Origin: JACCUZ01 sp038246575
Lineage (GTDB): Bacteria; Actinomycetota; Actinomycetes; JACCUZ01
Assembly (NCBI GenBank): GCA_038246575.1
Contig: JBBRVU010000125.1
Span: 1-12,534, forward strand
Direction: 5' to 3'
Length of the DNA stretch: 12,534 nt
The notes under the pieces are model-generated. The model searched no databases and was not told where the DNA came from. It saw nothing but the letters and a program-made list of their open reading frames with translations. Each line of letters opens with the position of its first letter. Positions within the stretch are counted from its first letter, which is position 1. This document shows positions 6,583 to 12,534 of the stretch, piece by piece. The translations under genes and the position numbers were made by a program.

Positions 6583-8091
6583 GTGCCAGCCCAGATCGAC
6601 GAGGCCTTCACCGACCTCCCCCTACGTGCCCTCGCGGACGCGGCGCTCACCCGCGCGCGCGAGCTGGGCGCCGAGCACGCCGACCTGCGGGTGGAGCGGA
6701 TCCGCGACGGGCGCCAGGCCGTGCATGACGGGCGCCTGGACGGCACCAGCGATCGCGAGGACATCGGTCTCGCTGTGCGCGTGGTGCACGACGGGACGTG
6801 GGGTTTCGCCAGCGACGTCGTACTGACCCCGGACGTGGCGGTACGCGTCGCCGAGCGAGCGGTCGAGGTCGCTCTAGTCAGCCGCCCGTTGTCCACCGAG
6901 CGCGTGGAGCTGGCCGACGAGCCGGTGCACGCCGATGCCACCTGGGCCTCGCCCTACGACATCGACCCGTTCACCGTGTCCGAGCAGGACAAGGTGACGT
7001 TGCTCGCCGAGTGGAGCGCCGAGCTGCTCGCTCACGACATCGTCGCCCACACCGAGGCGTCGGCGCACTCGGTGAAGGAGAACAAGTTCTACGCCGACCT
7101 GCACGGAACGACGACGACCCAGCAGCGGGTCCGCATGAACCTGGAGCTCCAGGCGACCGGCATCGACAAGGAGAGCGGACGTTTCGACACGATGCGCACC
7201 CTCGCAGCCCCGGTGGGACGCGGCTGGGAGTGGGCGACGGGAGACCACTACGACTGGGCCGCCGAGCTGGCCGAGCTGCCCGAGCATCTGGCCGAGAAGC
7301 TGCGGGCGCCCACCGTCGAGGCGGGGACGTACGACCTGGTGATCGATCCCACCAACCTCTTCCTCACCATCCACGAGTCGATCGGTCACGCGACCGAGCT
7401 CGACCGGGCCTTGGGCTACGAGGCGAACTACGCCGGGACGTCTTTTGCCACCTTCGACCAGCTGGGGACGCTGCAGTACGGCTCCCCCGCCCTGACCGTC
7501 ACCGGGGATCGCACCACCGAGCACGGACTGTCCAGCATCGGCTACGACGACGAGGGCGTCGCTTCGCAGGAGTGGGACATCGTGCGAGACGGCGTGCTGA
7601 CCGGCTACCAGCTCGACCGGGCGATGGCAAGACGCCAGGGGCTCGGCCGCTCGAACGGGTGCGCGTTCGCTGACTCGGCCGGACATGTGCCGATGCAGCG
7701 GATGGCCAATGTGTCGTTGCAGGCCGCCCCCAGCGGACCGTCGACGGAAGAGCTCATCTCGGGCGTGGATCGCGGCATCTACATCGTCGGCGACAAGAGC
7801 TGGTCGATCGACATGCAGCGCTACAACTTCCAGTTCACCGGGCAGCGGTTCTTCCGCATCGAGAACGGACGGTTGGCCGGGCAGCTGCGCGACGTGGCCT
7901 ACCAGGCGACCACCACGGATTTCTGGCGCTCGCTGGAGGCGGTCGGAGGTTCGCAGACCTACGTGCTCGGTGGCGCCTTCAACTGCGGCAAGGGCCAACC
8001 CGGGCAGGTGGCCGCGGTGAGCCACGGCTGCCCCTCGACACTGTTCCGCGGGATCCGGATCCTCAACACGCAGTCGGAGGCAGGCCGATGA
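6583..8091 (+). CDS. tldD: Metallopeptidase TldD
   Basis: 502 aa from GTG 6583, the catalytic subunit of the TldD/TldE (PmbA) heterodimeric peptidase. In E. coli this complex threads and cleaves unstructured peptides and helps mature microcin B17 and degrade CcdA. The zinc site is present: HESIGH (residues 264-269, the HEXXXH motif) and Cys468 in FNCGKGQPGQ as the expected third ligand. The N-terminal domain shows EHADLRVERIRDG (31-43). Start: GGGAG (6572-6576) lies 6 nt before GTG 6583; the in-frame ATG at 6481 is rejected because it would precede the predicted promoter and add Arg/Pro-rich sequence. The stop overlaps the tldE start by ATGA, indicating translational coupling and 1:1 synthesis. 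The substrate in this organism is unknown. Cytosolic. Confidence 0.95.
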   Translation: MPAQIDEAFTDLPLRALADAALTRARELGAEHADLRVERIRDGRQAVHDGRLDGTSDREDIGLAVRVVHDGTWGFASDVVLTPDVAVRVAERAVEVALVSRPLSTERVELADEPVHADATWASPYDIDPFTVSEQDKVTLLAEWSAELLAHDIVAHTEASAHSVKENKFYADLHGTTTTQQRVRMNLELQATGIDKESGRFDTMRTLAAPVGRGWEWATGDHYDWAAELAELPEHLAEKLRAPTVEAGTYDLVIDPTNLFLTIHESIGHATELDRALGYEANYAGTSFATFDQLGTLQYGSPALTVTGDRTTEHGLSSIGYDDEGVASQEWDIVRDGVLTGYQLDRAMARRQGLGRSNGCAFADSAGHVPMQRMANVSLQAAPSGPSTEELISGVDRGIYIVGDKSWSIDMQRYNFQFTGQRFFRIENGRLAGQLRDVAYQATTTDFWRSLEAVGGSQTYVLGGAFNCGKGQPGQVAAVSHGCPSTLFRGIRILNTQSEAGR

Positions 8092-9503
8092 GCATCCCGA
8101 ACCCGGACGTACGCGCTCAGGAGGTCGTCGAGCGAGCGCTGGCCCTGTCGCAGTCCGACGGCTGTGTCGTGATCGCCGAGGAGACCAGCGACGCGAACCT
8201 GCGCTGGGCGACGAACACGCTGACCACCAACGGGGTCACGCGGGGCCGGTCCCTGACGGTGATCGCCACCGTCGGGGCGGGCGAAGGCGTCGCGACCGGC
8301 GACGTCTCCCGCAGCAACGTCACGACCGAGGAGGTCGAGGACCTGGTGCGGTCGGCGGAGGCCGCCGCCCGGGCGAGCCGTCCAGCGGACGACGCCCATC
8401 CGCTCACCACACCCGCGGACGTCCCCAGCAACGGGGCCGGTTGGGACGACCCTGCGGCCGAGACCTCGATAGGGGTCTTCGCCGGCCTCGCGCCGACCCT
8501 GGGTGAGGTCCTCGGCCGGGCCCGGGCGGCCGGCCGGGAGCTGTTCGGTTTCGCCGAGCACCAGCTCGCCACGACCTACCTCGGAACCTCGACCGGTGTC
8601 CGGGTTCGACACGCCCAGCCGACCGGCCGGATCGAGGTGACCGGAAAGCGGGCCGGCGACTGGTCGCGTTCCTCCTGGCTCGGGGAGAGCACCCGGGACT
8701 TCACCGACATCGACATCGTCGCCATCGACGAGGAGCTCGAACGCCGGCTGAGCTGGGCTGAGCGACGCGTCGACCTCGAGGGCGGTCGCTACGAGACCCT
8801 GCTGCCACCGAGCGCCGTGGCGGACCTGATGGTCTACCTGTACTGGACCGCGATCGCCCGCGACGCCGACGACGGGCACTCGGTCTTCAGCCGGCCAGGC
8901 GGCGGGACAAGGGTGGGCGAGCGGCTCAGCCAGTCGCCCCTCCGCGTGTGGAGCGACCCGCACGATCCGGGGCTCGAGTGCGACCCGGTCGTGTTCGCGT
9001 CGGAGTCCGGCGCGGCTCAGTCCGTCTTCGACAACGGGCTCCCGATCGGCGTGACCGACTGGGTCTCCGACGGAGAGCTGCGAGCGCTGATCCAGACCCG
9101 TCACTCCGCAGACGTCACGGGTCTGTCGTTCACCCCCGGCGCGGACAACCTGTTGATGGCCTCCGGTGACGCGCATCGTGATCTGGATGCCATGGTCGCC
9201 GACACCGCTCGGGGGCTGCTGCTGACCTGCCTCTGGTACGTCCGGGAGGTCGACCCGCAGACCCTGCTCCTCACCGGCCTCACCCGGGACGGCGTCTACC
9301 TCGTCGAAGGGGGCGAGGTGGTGGCAGAGGTGAACAACTTCCGCTTCAACGAGAGCCCGGTCGGGATGCTCGGACGGCTCTCGGAAGTAGGTCTGACCGA
9401 GCGCACGCTCGCCCGGGAGTTCGGCGACTACTTCACCCGGACCAAGATGCCCGCCTGGCGGGTTCCGGACTTCAACATGTCCTCGGTCTCGCTCGCGTCC
9501 TAG
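8088..9503 (+). CDS. tldE: TldE/PmbA-type partner subunit of the TldD peptidase
   Basis: 471 aa, PmbA/TldE family. It is homologous in fold to TldD but lacks HEXXXH, as expected of the non-catalytic subunit. Recognisable segments are NLRWATNTLTTNGVTRG (37-53), the central GYET-like GGRYETLLPPSAVADLM, SLTFTPGADN-like GLSFTPGADNLL, and the conserved C-terminal VNNFRFNESPVGML. The ATG overlaps the tldD stop (ATGA), so the two are coupled. It ends with TAG at 9501-9503; beyond it the same frame stays open to a TGA at 9663 but has no start codon and uses rare codons, so it is not treated as coding. No strong hairpin directly follows the stop, so transcription may continue into the small ORF at 9675. 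Confidence 0.94.
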   Translation: MSIPNPDVRAQEVVERALALSQSDGCVVIAEETSDANLRWATNTLTTNGVTRGRSLTVIATVGAGEGVATGDVSRSNVTTEEVEDLVRSAEAAARASRPADDAHPLTTPADVPSNGAGWDDPAAETSIGVFAGLAPTLGEVLGRARAAGRELFGFAEHQLATTYLGTSTGVRVRHAQPTGRIEVTGKRAGDWSRSSWLGESTRDFTDIDIVAIDEELERRLSWAERRVDLEGGRYETLLPPSAVADLMVYLYWTAIARDADDGHSVFSRPGGGTRVGERLSQSPLRVWSDPHDPGLECDPVVFASESGAAQSVFDNGLPIGVTDWVSDGELRALIQTRHSADVTGLSFTPGADNLLMASGDAHRDLDAMVADTARGLLLTCLWYVREVDPQTLLLTGLTRDGVYLVEGGEVVAEVNNFRFNESPVGMLGRLSEVGLTERTLAREFGDYFTRTKMPAWRVPDFNMSSVSLAS

Positions 9504-9674
9504 GCCGCTGACGCGAAGATTCCCCTTCACCCCTACAGCAGGTTCAGTCCCGACAAGACCAGACAGCGCGCCCTGAACCAACTCCAACAAACGGGGAACA
9601 CATCCAGGCCCCCGCACCGCGGGTGCATCAAGCCCATCTGGTGTTCCTCCTCCTCAACCCGGTGACGAATGACG
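9504..9674 (+). other. Gap after tldE with nested inverted repeats, possible structured RNA leader
   Basis: About 170 bp, clearly less GC-rich than its neighbours, with runs such as CAACTCCAACAAACG. Two complementary pairs are nested: TTCCCC (9520-9525) with GGGGAA (9593-9598), and inside them GGTTCAG (9541-9547) with CTGAACC (9573-9579). A third small hairpin, GCACC-GCG-GGTGC, follows at 9614-9626. The plus-strand frames have no convincing start or codon use. I recognise no known riboswitch class. It may be only an untranslated spacer between tldE and the small ORF, or the site of a minus-strand small ORF (9533-9637). Confidence 0.25.
9533..9637 (-). CDS. Possible 34-aa Cys/Trp-containing small ORF
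   Basis: On the minus strand a strong Shine-Dalgarno, GAGGAGGAGG (9655 down to 9646), stands 8 nt before an ATG at 9637. The frame of 34 codons ends in TAG at 9533. The product would begin MGLMHPRCGGLDVF and contain three Cys, two Trp and a hydrophobic end (LVLSGLNLL). About four fifths of the codons end in G or C although the stretch itself is less GC-rich. It lies antisense to the gap between tldE and the small ORF at 9675. No promoter is evident and the purine-rich tract could be chance, so this is a candidate only. Confidence 0.2.
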   Translation of the reverse strand: MGLMHPRCGGLDVFPVCWSWFRARCLVLSGLNLL

Positions 9675-9830
9675 ATGTCCGACCCAGGGAGGGCGAGGAA
9701 GATCCAGAAGCCTGACGCTCGTGCTCAAGGCAACAATCCACGGTTCTCGTGGCTCGCCGACATGATCACGGATCGGGACATCGTCGTGGACCTGGTCGAG
9801 GCCATCTCCGAGGCACCCCCGAACGGCTGA
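9675..9830 (+). CDS. Small protein of about 51 aa downstream of tldDE
   Basis: I do not recognise it. From ATG 9675 (GGTGA at 9661-9665 lies 9 nt upstream; ATG 9669 is an alternative adding two residues) it reads MSDPGRARKIQKPDARAQ, a basic, probably disordered N-terminal half. Then comes FSWLADMITDRDIVVDLVEA, an acidic amphipathic helix, and a short tail ending PPNG. It has no Cys, signal peptide or membrane segment. Codons in the second half are strongly G/C-ending and coding-like, and a perfect hairpin follows 13 bp after the stop, so it seems to be the last unit of the tldD-tldE transcript. It could be an independent small protein, a partner or a substrate of TldD/E; the last is speculation from position only. 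Confidence 0.55.
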   Translation: MSDPGRARKIQKPDARAQGNNPRFSWLADMITDRDIVVDLVEAISEAPPNG

Positions 9831-9843
9831 GATGCCCGCACCC

Positions 9844-9877
9844 GCGATGGCCCGGACCGACCAGTCCGGGCCATCGC
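9844..9877. terminator. Perfect 14-bp inverted repeat, bidirectional terminator
   Basis: GCGATGGCCCGGAC (9844-9857) and GTCCGGGCCATCGC (9864-9877) pair perfectly around a 6-nt loop (CGACCA). It sits between the converging ends of the small ORF (stop 9830) and yihY (stop 9905), as expected for a shared terminator. No U tract follows on either strand, as in many GC-rich actinobacterial terminators. Confidence 0.8.
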
Positions 9878-9904
9878 TGTGGCGGCGTCGCCCCGGTCAG
9901 CCGG

Positions 9905-10972
9905 TCAGCCGGTGCGGGACCGCTTCGTCACTTTGGGCTCCCGGCGCAGATCCACCTGGATCTCGCGCTCGGCGCCCGGCGTTCCCTCACCGATCTCCCG
10001 CGAGCGCTCACGCTCGGCGTTGAACTCGGTGCCCAGCACGACGGCCACGTTCGTGATCCAGTACCACACGAGGAAGCAGATGATCCCGCCGAACGTGCCG
10101 TACGTCTTGTTGTACGACCCGAAGTTGGCCACGTAGAACGCGAAGGCGACCGACGCGACCAGCCACACGACCACCGCCAGCGTCGCCCCGGGTAGGACAG
10201 ACGTGAAGCCTCGCTGCTTCGCGTTGGGCGACGCGTAGTAGATCAGGGCGATCGCCAGCAGGACGACGGCCAGCATGACCGGCCACTTGGCGATGTCCCA
10301 CACGGTGACGGCCACGCTTCCCGCCCCGATCGCAGCTCCGACCGACCTCGCGACCGGCCCGGTGACGACGACGGCCACCGCCACGAGGGCCAGCAGCAGG
10401 ACCTGGGCCAGTGTGACCAGCATCTGCAGCGGCCGCAGCCAGTAGAACGGCCGGCCTTCCTCCACCTCCCACACGACGTTCGACGCCTTGGTGAACGCGC
10501 CGATGTAGCCCGACGCGCTCCAGAGCGCGCCGAGAAGTCCGGCGATGAGCAGCAGCCCGGCAGCGCCCCGGTTGGCGGTGACGCCCTGGATGGGGCCTTG
10601 TAGGGACTGCACGGCGCTGGCGGGCAGCAGCCCACTGACGACGTCGGTGAGGGTCGTGGTGACCTTCTGCGGGTTGGCGAACAGACCGACGACCGAGACG
10701 AGGGCGAGCAAGGCCGGGAACACCGAAAGCAGCCCGTAGTAGGTGAGCGCGGCCGCCCAGATCGTCCCGTTGTCCTCGCTGAACTCGGTCGCTGTCCGTT
10801 TCACCGTGCCGCCGGCGCCGGAGGACCGCGGGTGCGCCGGACCTTCCGGGCGCCGGGCCATCGTCTTCTCGCCACGTGGACCCTCCAGATCCACCGGGCC
10901 GGTCTGCTCAGACTGCTCGGCCTGCTCGGTCTGGTGGTCGGGCGCCTGCTTGGGGCGCCGAAGTCCGAACAT
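9905..10972 (-). CDS. YihY/virulence factor BrkB family membrane protein
   Basis: 355 aa. Residues 1-55 form a hydrophilic tail rich in Gln/Glu (EQAEQSEQTG). The rest is an integral membrane domain with about six hydrophobic segments, near residues 72-98, 138-160, 184-205, 214-245 (possibly two) and 262-283, 295-316. Family signatures: FSEDNGTIWAAALTYYGLLSVFPALLAL (as two parts, 64-81 and 80-91), LWSASGYIGAFTKASN near 150-165, VLPGATLAVVVWL near 259-271, and YGTFGGIICFLVWYWITN near 291-308. The family was once misnamed ribonuclease BN; its true function is unsettled (transporter-like or envelope role). ATG 10972 has a good ribosome site (GGGAGGAGGG, start of core about 7 nt away). The C-terminus is charged and cytosolic-looking. 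It lies 211 bp downstream of the 92-aa gene on the same strand; whether they share a transcript is unclear. Confidence 0.9.
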   Translation of the reverse strand: MFGLRRPKQAPDHQTEQAEQSEQTGPVDLEGPRGEKTMARRPEGPAHPRSSGAGGTVKRTATEFSEDNGTIWAAALTYYGLLSVFPALLALVSVVGLFANPQKVTTTLTDVVSGLLPASAVQSLQGPIQGVTANRGAAGLLLIAGLLGALWSASGYIGAFTKASNVVWEVEEGRPFYWLRPLQMLVTLAQVLLLALVAVAVVVTGPVARSVGAAIGAGSVAVTVWDIAKWPVMLAVVLLAIALIYYASPNAKQRGFTSVLPGATLAVVVWLVASVAFAFYVANFGSYNKTYGTFGGIICFLVWYWITNVAVVLGTEFNAERERSREIGEGTPGAEREIQVDLRREPKVTKRSRTG

Positions 10973-11183
10973 GTGCCCTCCTCCCTCGCTCGGCCCGGAA
11001 CCCCCGGGACAGGTCCGGACTGCCCGTCACCCCACAGTCGAAACGACTCCGCCGCCGGGAGACGGGCAAGGGTCGTCGACACCGGGTGGGGAATCGAACA
11101 GGATGAAGATCCGTCGAGTCGACTCGCGGGGTCGGGGAACTCCCCAGCGCATCGAGGGCTACCCATGCCCGTCGGCGCCTGGA
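10973..11183 (-). promoter_or_regulatory. Gap upstream of yihY with a 12-bp palindrome
   Basis: About 210 bp without a credible gene. It must carry the yihY promoter if yihY is not co-transcribed with the 92-aa gene. The perfect 12-bp palindrome CGAGTCGACTCG lies at 11115-11126, and GGGGA-AC-TCCCC at 11134-11145 could fold weakly just downstream of the 92-aa gene on the minus strand. I see no good -10/-35 pair. The regulatory label is an inference from position. Confidence 0.25.
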
Positions 11184-11462
11184 TCAGAAGACGGGCGTCT
11201 GTTCGGCGAGGAAGTCGCCCTGCTCCTGACGGATGGTCCAGACGCGGATGTCCTTGCCGTTGGCAGACATGTCCTTCTCGTGGAAGCGCACCCCGTCGTC
11301 GACCAGCCCGCCGGTCCCCTGGATCAGGTGGCGGAGCTCGTCGTCGATCACGAAGGCGACGTCGCCGGCGAAGTCGGCCAGGTCGGCCGGTGGCCGGCTC
11401 TGGACCTCGAGCACCCGGAAAGCGGTGCCGGCCGGCACCGAGTCCGGTGTGGTGAAGGACAT
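11184..11462 (-). CDS. Hypothetical protein, 92 aa
   Basis: I do not recognise a family. From ATG 11462 (ribosome site GGAAGG 8 nt upstream) the protein begins MSFTTPDSVPAGTAFRVLEV and continues with DLADFAGDVAFVIDDELRHL, then a charged region with DGVRFHEKDMSANGKD, ending AEQTPVF. It is acidic, soluble and without Cys, signal peptide or membrane helices; the pattern suggests a small mixed alpha/beta domain. The open frame extends upstream to 11870, but that part is Arg/Pro-rich with no ribosome site and reads as non-coding, so the shorter start is chosen. It stands alone, upstream of yihY on the same strand. Confidence 0.65.
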   Translation of the reverse strand: MSFTTPDSVPAGTAFRVLEVQSRPPADLADFAGDVAFVIDDELRHLIQGTGGLVDDGVRFHEKDMSANGKDIRVWTIRQEQGDFLAEQTPVF

Positions 11463-11911
11463 GCAATCAGCCTTCCGTCGGACTGGCGCCGCGAAACCCG
11501 GGCTGGACCCCGGGACCTGCGGGACGTTGGTCGGCGAACGTCCCGCGTGCCCGACATCCCCGCCGCAGGTCAGCGCGTTGGCCGCCGTCGAACTGGGCCC
11601 GCACGACCCAGCGCCGAAGCGACCTCGGCCCACACCGAGAGCCCGGCCGCGCGCAAACGTCAGCGCACCAGGCAGCACCGCAAGACAGCGGCCCGGGAAC
11701 CCGCCGACCGGCGGCGCGGGCGAGGGGCATGGCTGCCGCTCGCACGCGGGCCGGGACGTCAGGTCGAGCGGGGCGGTCCCGGCGCGGACGGGTGCGCACC
11801 GACGTCGTGACCCGCCGACGGTGACGTCGACGGGACGCCTTCGAGGGGGATGCCGCTCGCGGTGGGCCACGAGTTCATGGTCCCCAACTTGTCCGCGGCC
11901 GGGGAGCCCCG
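11463..11911. other. 449-bp stretch without a confident gene, carrying inverted repeats
   Basis: All long open frames here are Arg/Pro/Gly-rich and look like products of high GC. A possible plus-strand frame from GTG 11547 to 11810 (87 aa, very basic middle around RKRQRTRQHRK) has no ribosome site. Two hairpins are visible at the right-hand side of the 92-aa gene's start: CCCGGG-ctggac-CCCGGG (11497-11514) and the 10-bp perfect repeat at 11519-11546. The rest holds nothing I can name; it may include decayed sequence. Confidence 0.3.
11519..11546. terminator. Perfect 10-bp inverted repeat, terminator or operator
   Basis: GCGGGACGTT (11519-11528) and AACGTCCCGC (11537-11546) pair perfectly around an 8-nt loop. 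It lies about 57 bp upstream of the 92-aa gene, next to a 6-bp hairpin at 11497-11514. It may terminate minus-strand transcription from the 41-aa gene or be a protein-binding site for the 92-aa gene. No U tract is present, so the two readings cannot be separated. Confidence 0.4.
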
Positions 11912-12037
11912 TCAGCGCGGGGGTTGCGGCCGAGTGGAGGCGGCGTTGCGCTGCTGATCACGGCGCCGCTGGTAGGCGGCCCAGGCCTTCCGACCGAGAA
12001 GGAGGACCACGGTGCGCCACACCCATCGCAGGATCAT
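11912..12037 (-). CDS. Small putative membrane protein, 41 aa
   Basis: From ATG 12037 the product begins MILRWVWRTVVLLLGRKAWA, a short hydrophobic helix (about residues 2-15), followed by the basic, helical stretch YQRRRDQQRN and a Pro-rich end. This is a typical single-pass N-anchored small protein with a positive cytosolic tail. Codons are strongly G/C-ending. The frame remains open upstream to 12160, but that extension is Arg/Ser-rich and lacks homologous-looking features. The ribosome site is weak (GAGCAG). It is divergent from the DUF3099 gene with about 200 bp between. I do not know the family; it is probably real but unproven. Confidence 0.5.
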   Translation of the reverse strand: MILRWVWRTVVLLLGRKAWAAYQRRRDQQRNAASTRPQPPR

Positions 12038-12234
12038 GACTGCTCGACTGCCCGGACGGAGCCCGCCGAAACGGGACCGGACCGCCCGGGAGGCAACCCG
12101 GCACGACCTGGACGGCCGCGAGCCCCAGCGCGACCCGGCGCGGACACCGGGTGCATCCATCGGCCGGTGTCGCCCGAATCACTATTCGGACGGACGGCGG
12201 AGGTGCACGACCGGACAGGAGGGGGCACAGTGGT
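12038..12234. promoter_or_regulatory. Divergent promoter region between the 41-aa gene and the DUF3099 gene
   Basis: The gap holds the start regions of both genes. CCGAAT (12174-12179) and ATTCGG (12184-12189) form an inverted repeat around CACT, the most AT-rich point of the gap. CACTAT within it fits a relaxed -10 box for the plus-strand gene, about 45 nt before its start. No convincing -35 is seen. The repeat could be an operator over the promoter. Confidence 0.25.
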
Positions 12235-12534
12235 GTGGTGAGCAACCTCTGGCGGCAGCGGCGCGTCAAAGATCCTGTCTTCCAGATCTCGGGGGCCCGC
12301 CGGGGGGTGCGCGAGGACGTGAACAGCCGGACTCGCCGCTACGTCATCTCCATGGGGGTCCGCACGGTCTGCTTCGTGCTGGCGGTCGTCACCGACGGCT
12401 GGCTGCGCTGGGTCTTCCTGGCCGGGGCGGTGCTGCTGCCGTACCTCTCGGTCGTGTTCGCCAACGGCGGGAGGGAACGCGCGATCGATCTCCCGGACGC
12501 CGGAGGCACACCTGATCGTCCGGCAATCGAGGGA
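12235..12534 (+). CDS. DUF3099 domain membrane protein (3' end outside window)
   Basis: 100 codons are visible and the frame runs off the right edge without a stop. The core matches the actinobacterial DUF3099 pattern as I know it: R-RRYVISMGVRTVCFVLAVV (from residue 34), then DGWLRWVFLAGAVLLPYLSVV (54-74) and NGGRERA. It has two membrane segments (about 37-54 and 57-76) joined by a tight turn, with a basic N-terminal region. Start: tandem GTG codons at 12235 and 12238 follow a strong AGGAGGGGG (12217-12225); 12235 gives the better spacing. The biochemical function is unknown. The family recognition is from memory, without a search. Confidence 0.85.
   Translation, partial: MVSNLWRQRRVKDPVFQISGARRGVREDVNSRTRRYVISMGVRTVCFVLAVVTDGWLRWVFLAGAVLLPYLSVVFANGGRERAIDLPDAGGTPDRPAIEG

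Noticed and set aside
7959..9617. 552-codon open frame on the minus strand across tldE
   Set aside because: Antisense to the clearly coding tldE, Gly/Val/Arg-rich, no ribosome site or family motif.
9504..9665. In-frame continuation of tldE past its TAG, ending in a Cys-bounded GCIKPIWCSSSSTR
   Set aside because: It looked like a peptide-precursor core, but there is no ATG/GTG/TTG in the frame, several rare codons (AGA, TCA, ACA, CAA), and no modification enzyme nearby.
9623..9715. 30-codon plus-strand frame from GTG 9623 (VHQAHLVFLLLNPV...)
   Set aside because: No ribosome site, overlaps the start of the better-supported small ORF in another frame, and too short to judge.
11050..11110. tRNA-like T-loop string GTTCGATTCC on the minus strand
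   Set aside because: The flanking bases do not form a T stem, and no acceptor, D or anticodon arms can be built around it.
11547..11810. 87-codon plus-strand frame with a very basic middle (RKRQRTRQHRK)
   Set aside because: The third positions are GC-rich, but no ribosome site precedes GTG 11547 and Arg/Pro/Gly richness is expected from composition alone.
11463..11870. Upstream extension of the 92-aa gene to a 228-aa product
   Set aside because: The added part is Arg/Pro/Cys-rich without motifs, crosses the strong inverted repeats, and the internal ATG 11462 has a good ribosome site.

Overview
The window is ordinary chromosomal DNA from a high-GC actinobacterium. The genes have strongly G/C-ending codons, GTG starts are frequent, and the gene pairs are actinobacterial: glgM/glgA divergent from glgC, a MabA-like fabG followed by an InhA-like fabI, a two-ACT-domain serB, and a DUF3099 membrane protein. 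I cannot fix the genus. Nothing indicates a phage, plasmid, IS element, CRISPR array, rRNA or tRNA.

Layout. 1-710 (+): 3' part of an unrecognised conserved-looking gene. 726-1907 (-) and 1946-3181 (+): divergent glycogen genes, an ADP-glucose-using GT4 glycosyltransferase (GlgM/GlgA) and ADP-glucose pyrophosphorylase (GlgC). 3218-4441 (+): serB. 6456-4446 (-): compact fabG-fabI-sixA operon for type II fatty acid synthesis with a SixA-type phosphatase as last gene. 6583-9503 (+): tldD-tldE, overlapping by ATGA, encoding the heterodimeric peptidase. 9504-9830: a short non-coding or structured stretch, then a roughly 51-codon small ORF ending just before a perfect 14-bp hairpin. 9905-10972 (-): YihY/BrkB membrane protein. 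11184-11462 (-): 92-aa unknown. 11463-11911: no confident gene, but strong inverted repeats. 11912-12037 (-): 41-aa putative membrane peptide. 12235-end (+): DUF3099 protein, cut by the window edge.

How the genes fit together. GlgC makes ADP-glucose and GlgM/GlgA consumes it; they start only 38 bp apart. FabG and FabI carry out the two reductive steps of fatty acid elongation. TldD (metal site present) and TldE (no metal site) form one peptidase.

The most interesting signals are: (i) the same promoter element, TAGCGT followed by exactly 7 nt and a start codon, ahead of glgC, serB and fabG, which suggests leaderless transcripts and settles the fabG and serB starts; (ii) a small acidic-tailed ORF behind tldDE, ahead of a perfect hairpin; (iii) on the opposite strand in the same gap, a 34-codon Cys/Trp-containing ORF with a textbook Shine-Dalgarno; (iv) inverted repeats in the gene-free stretch near 11.5 kb. 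I see no clear-cut novel multi-gene system; most of the window is housekeeping.
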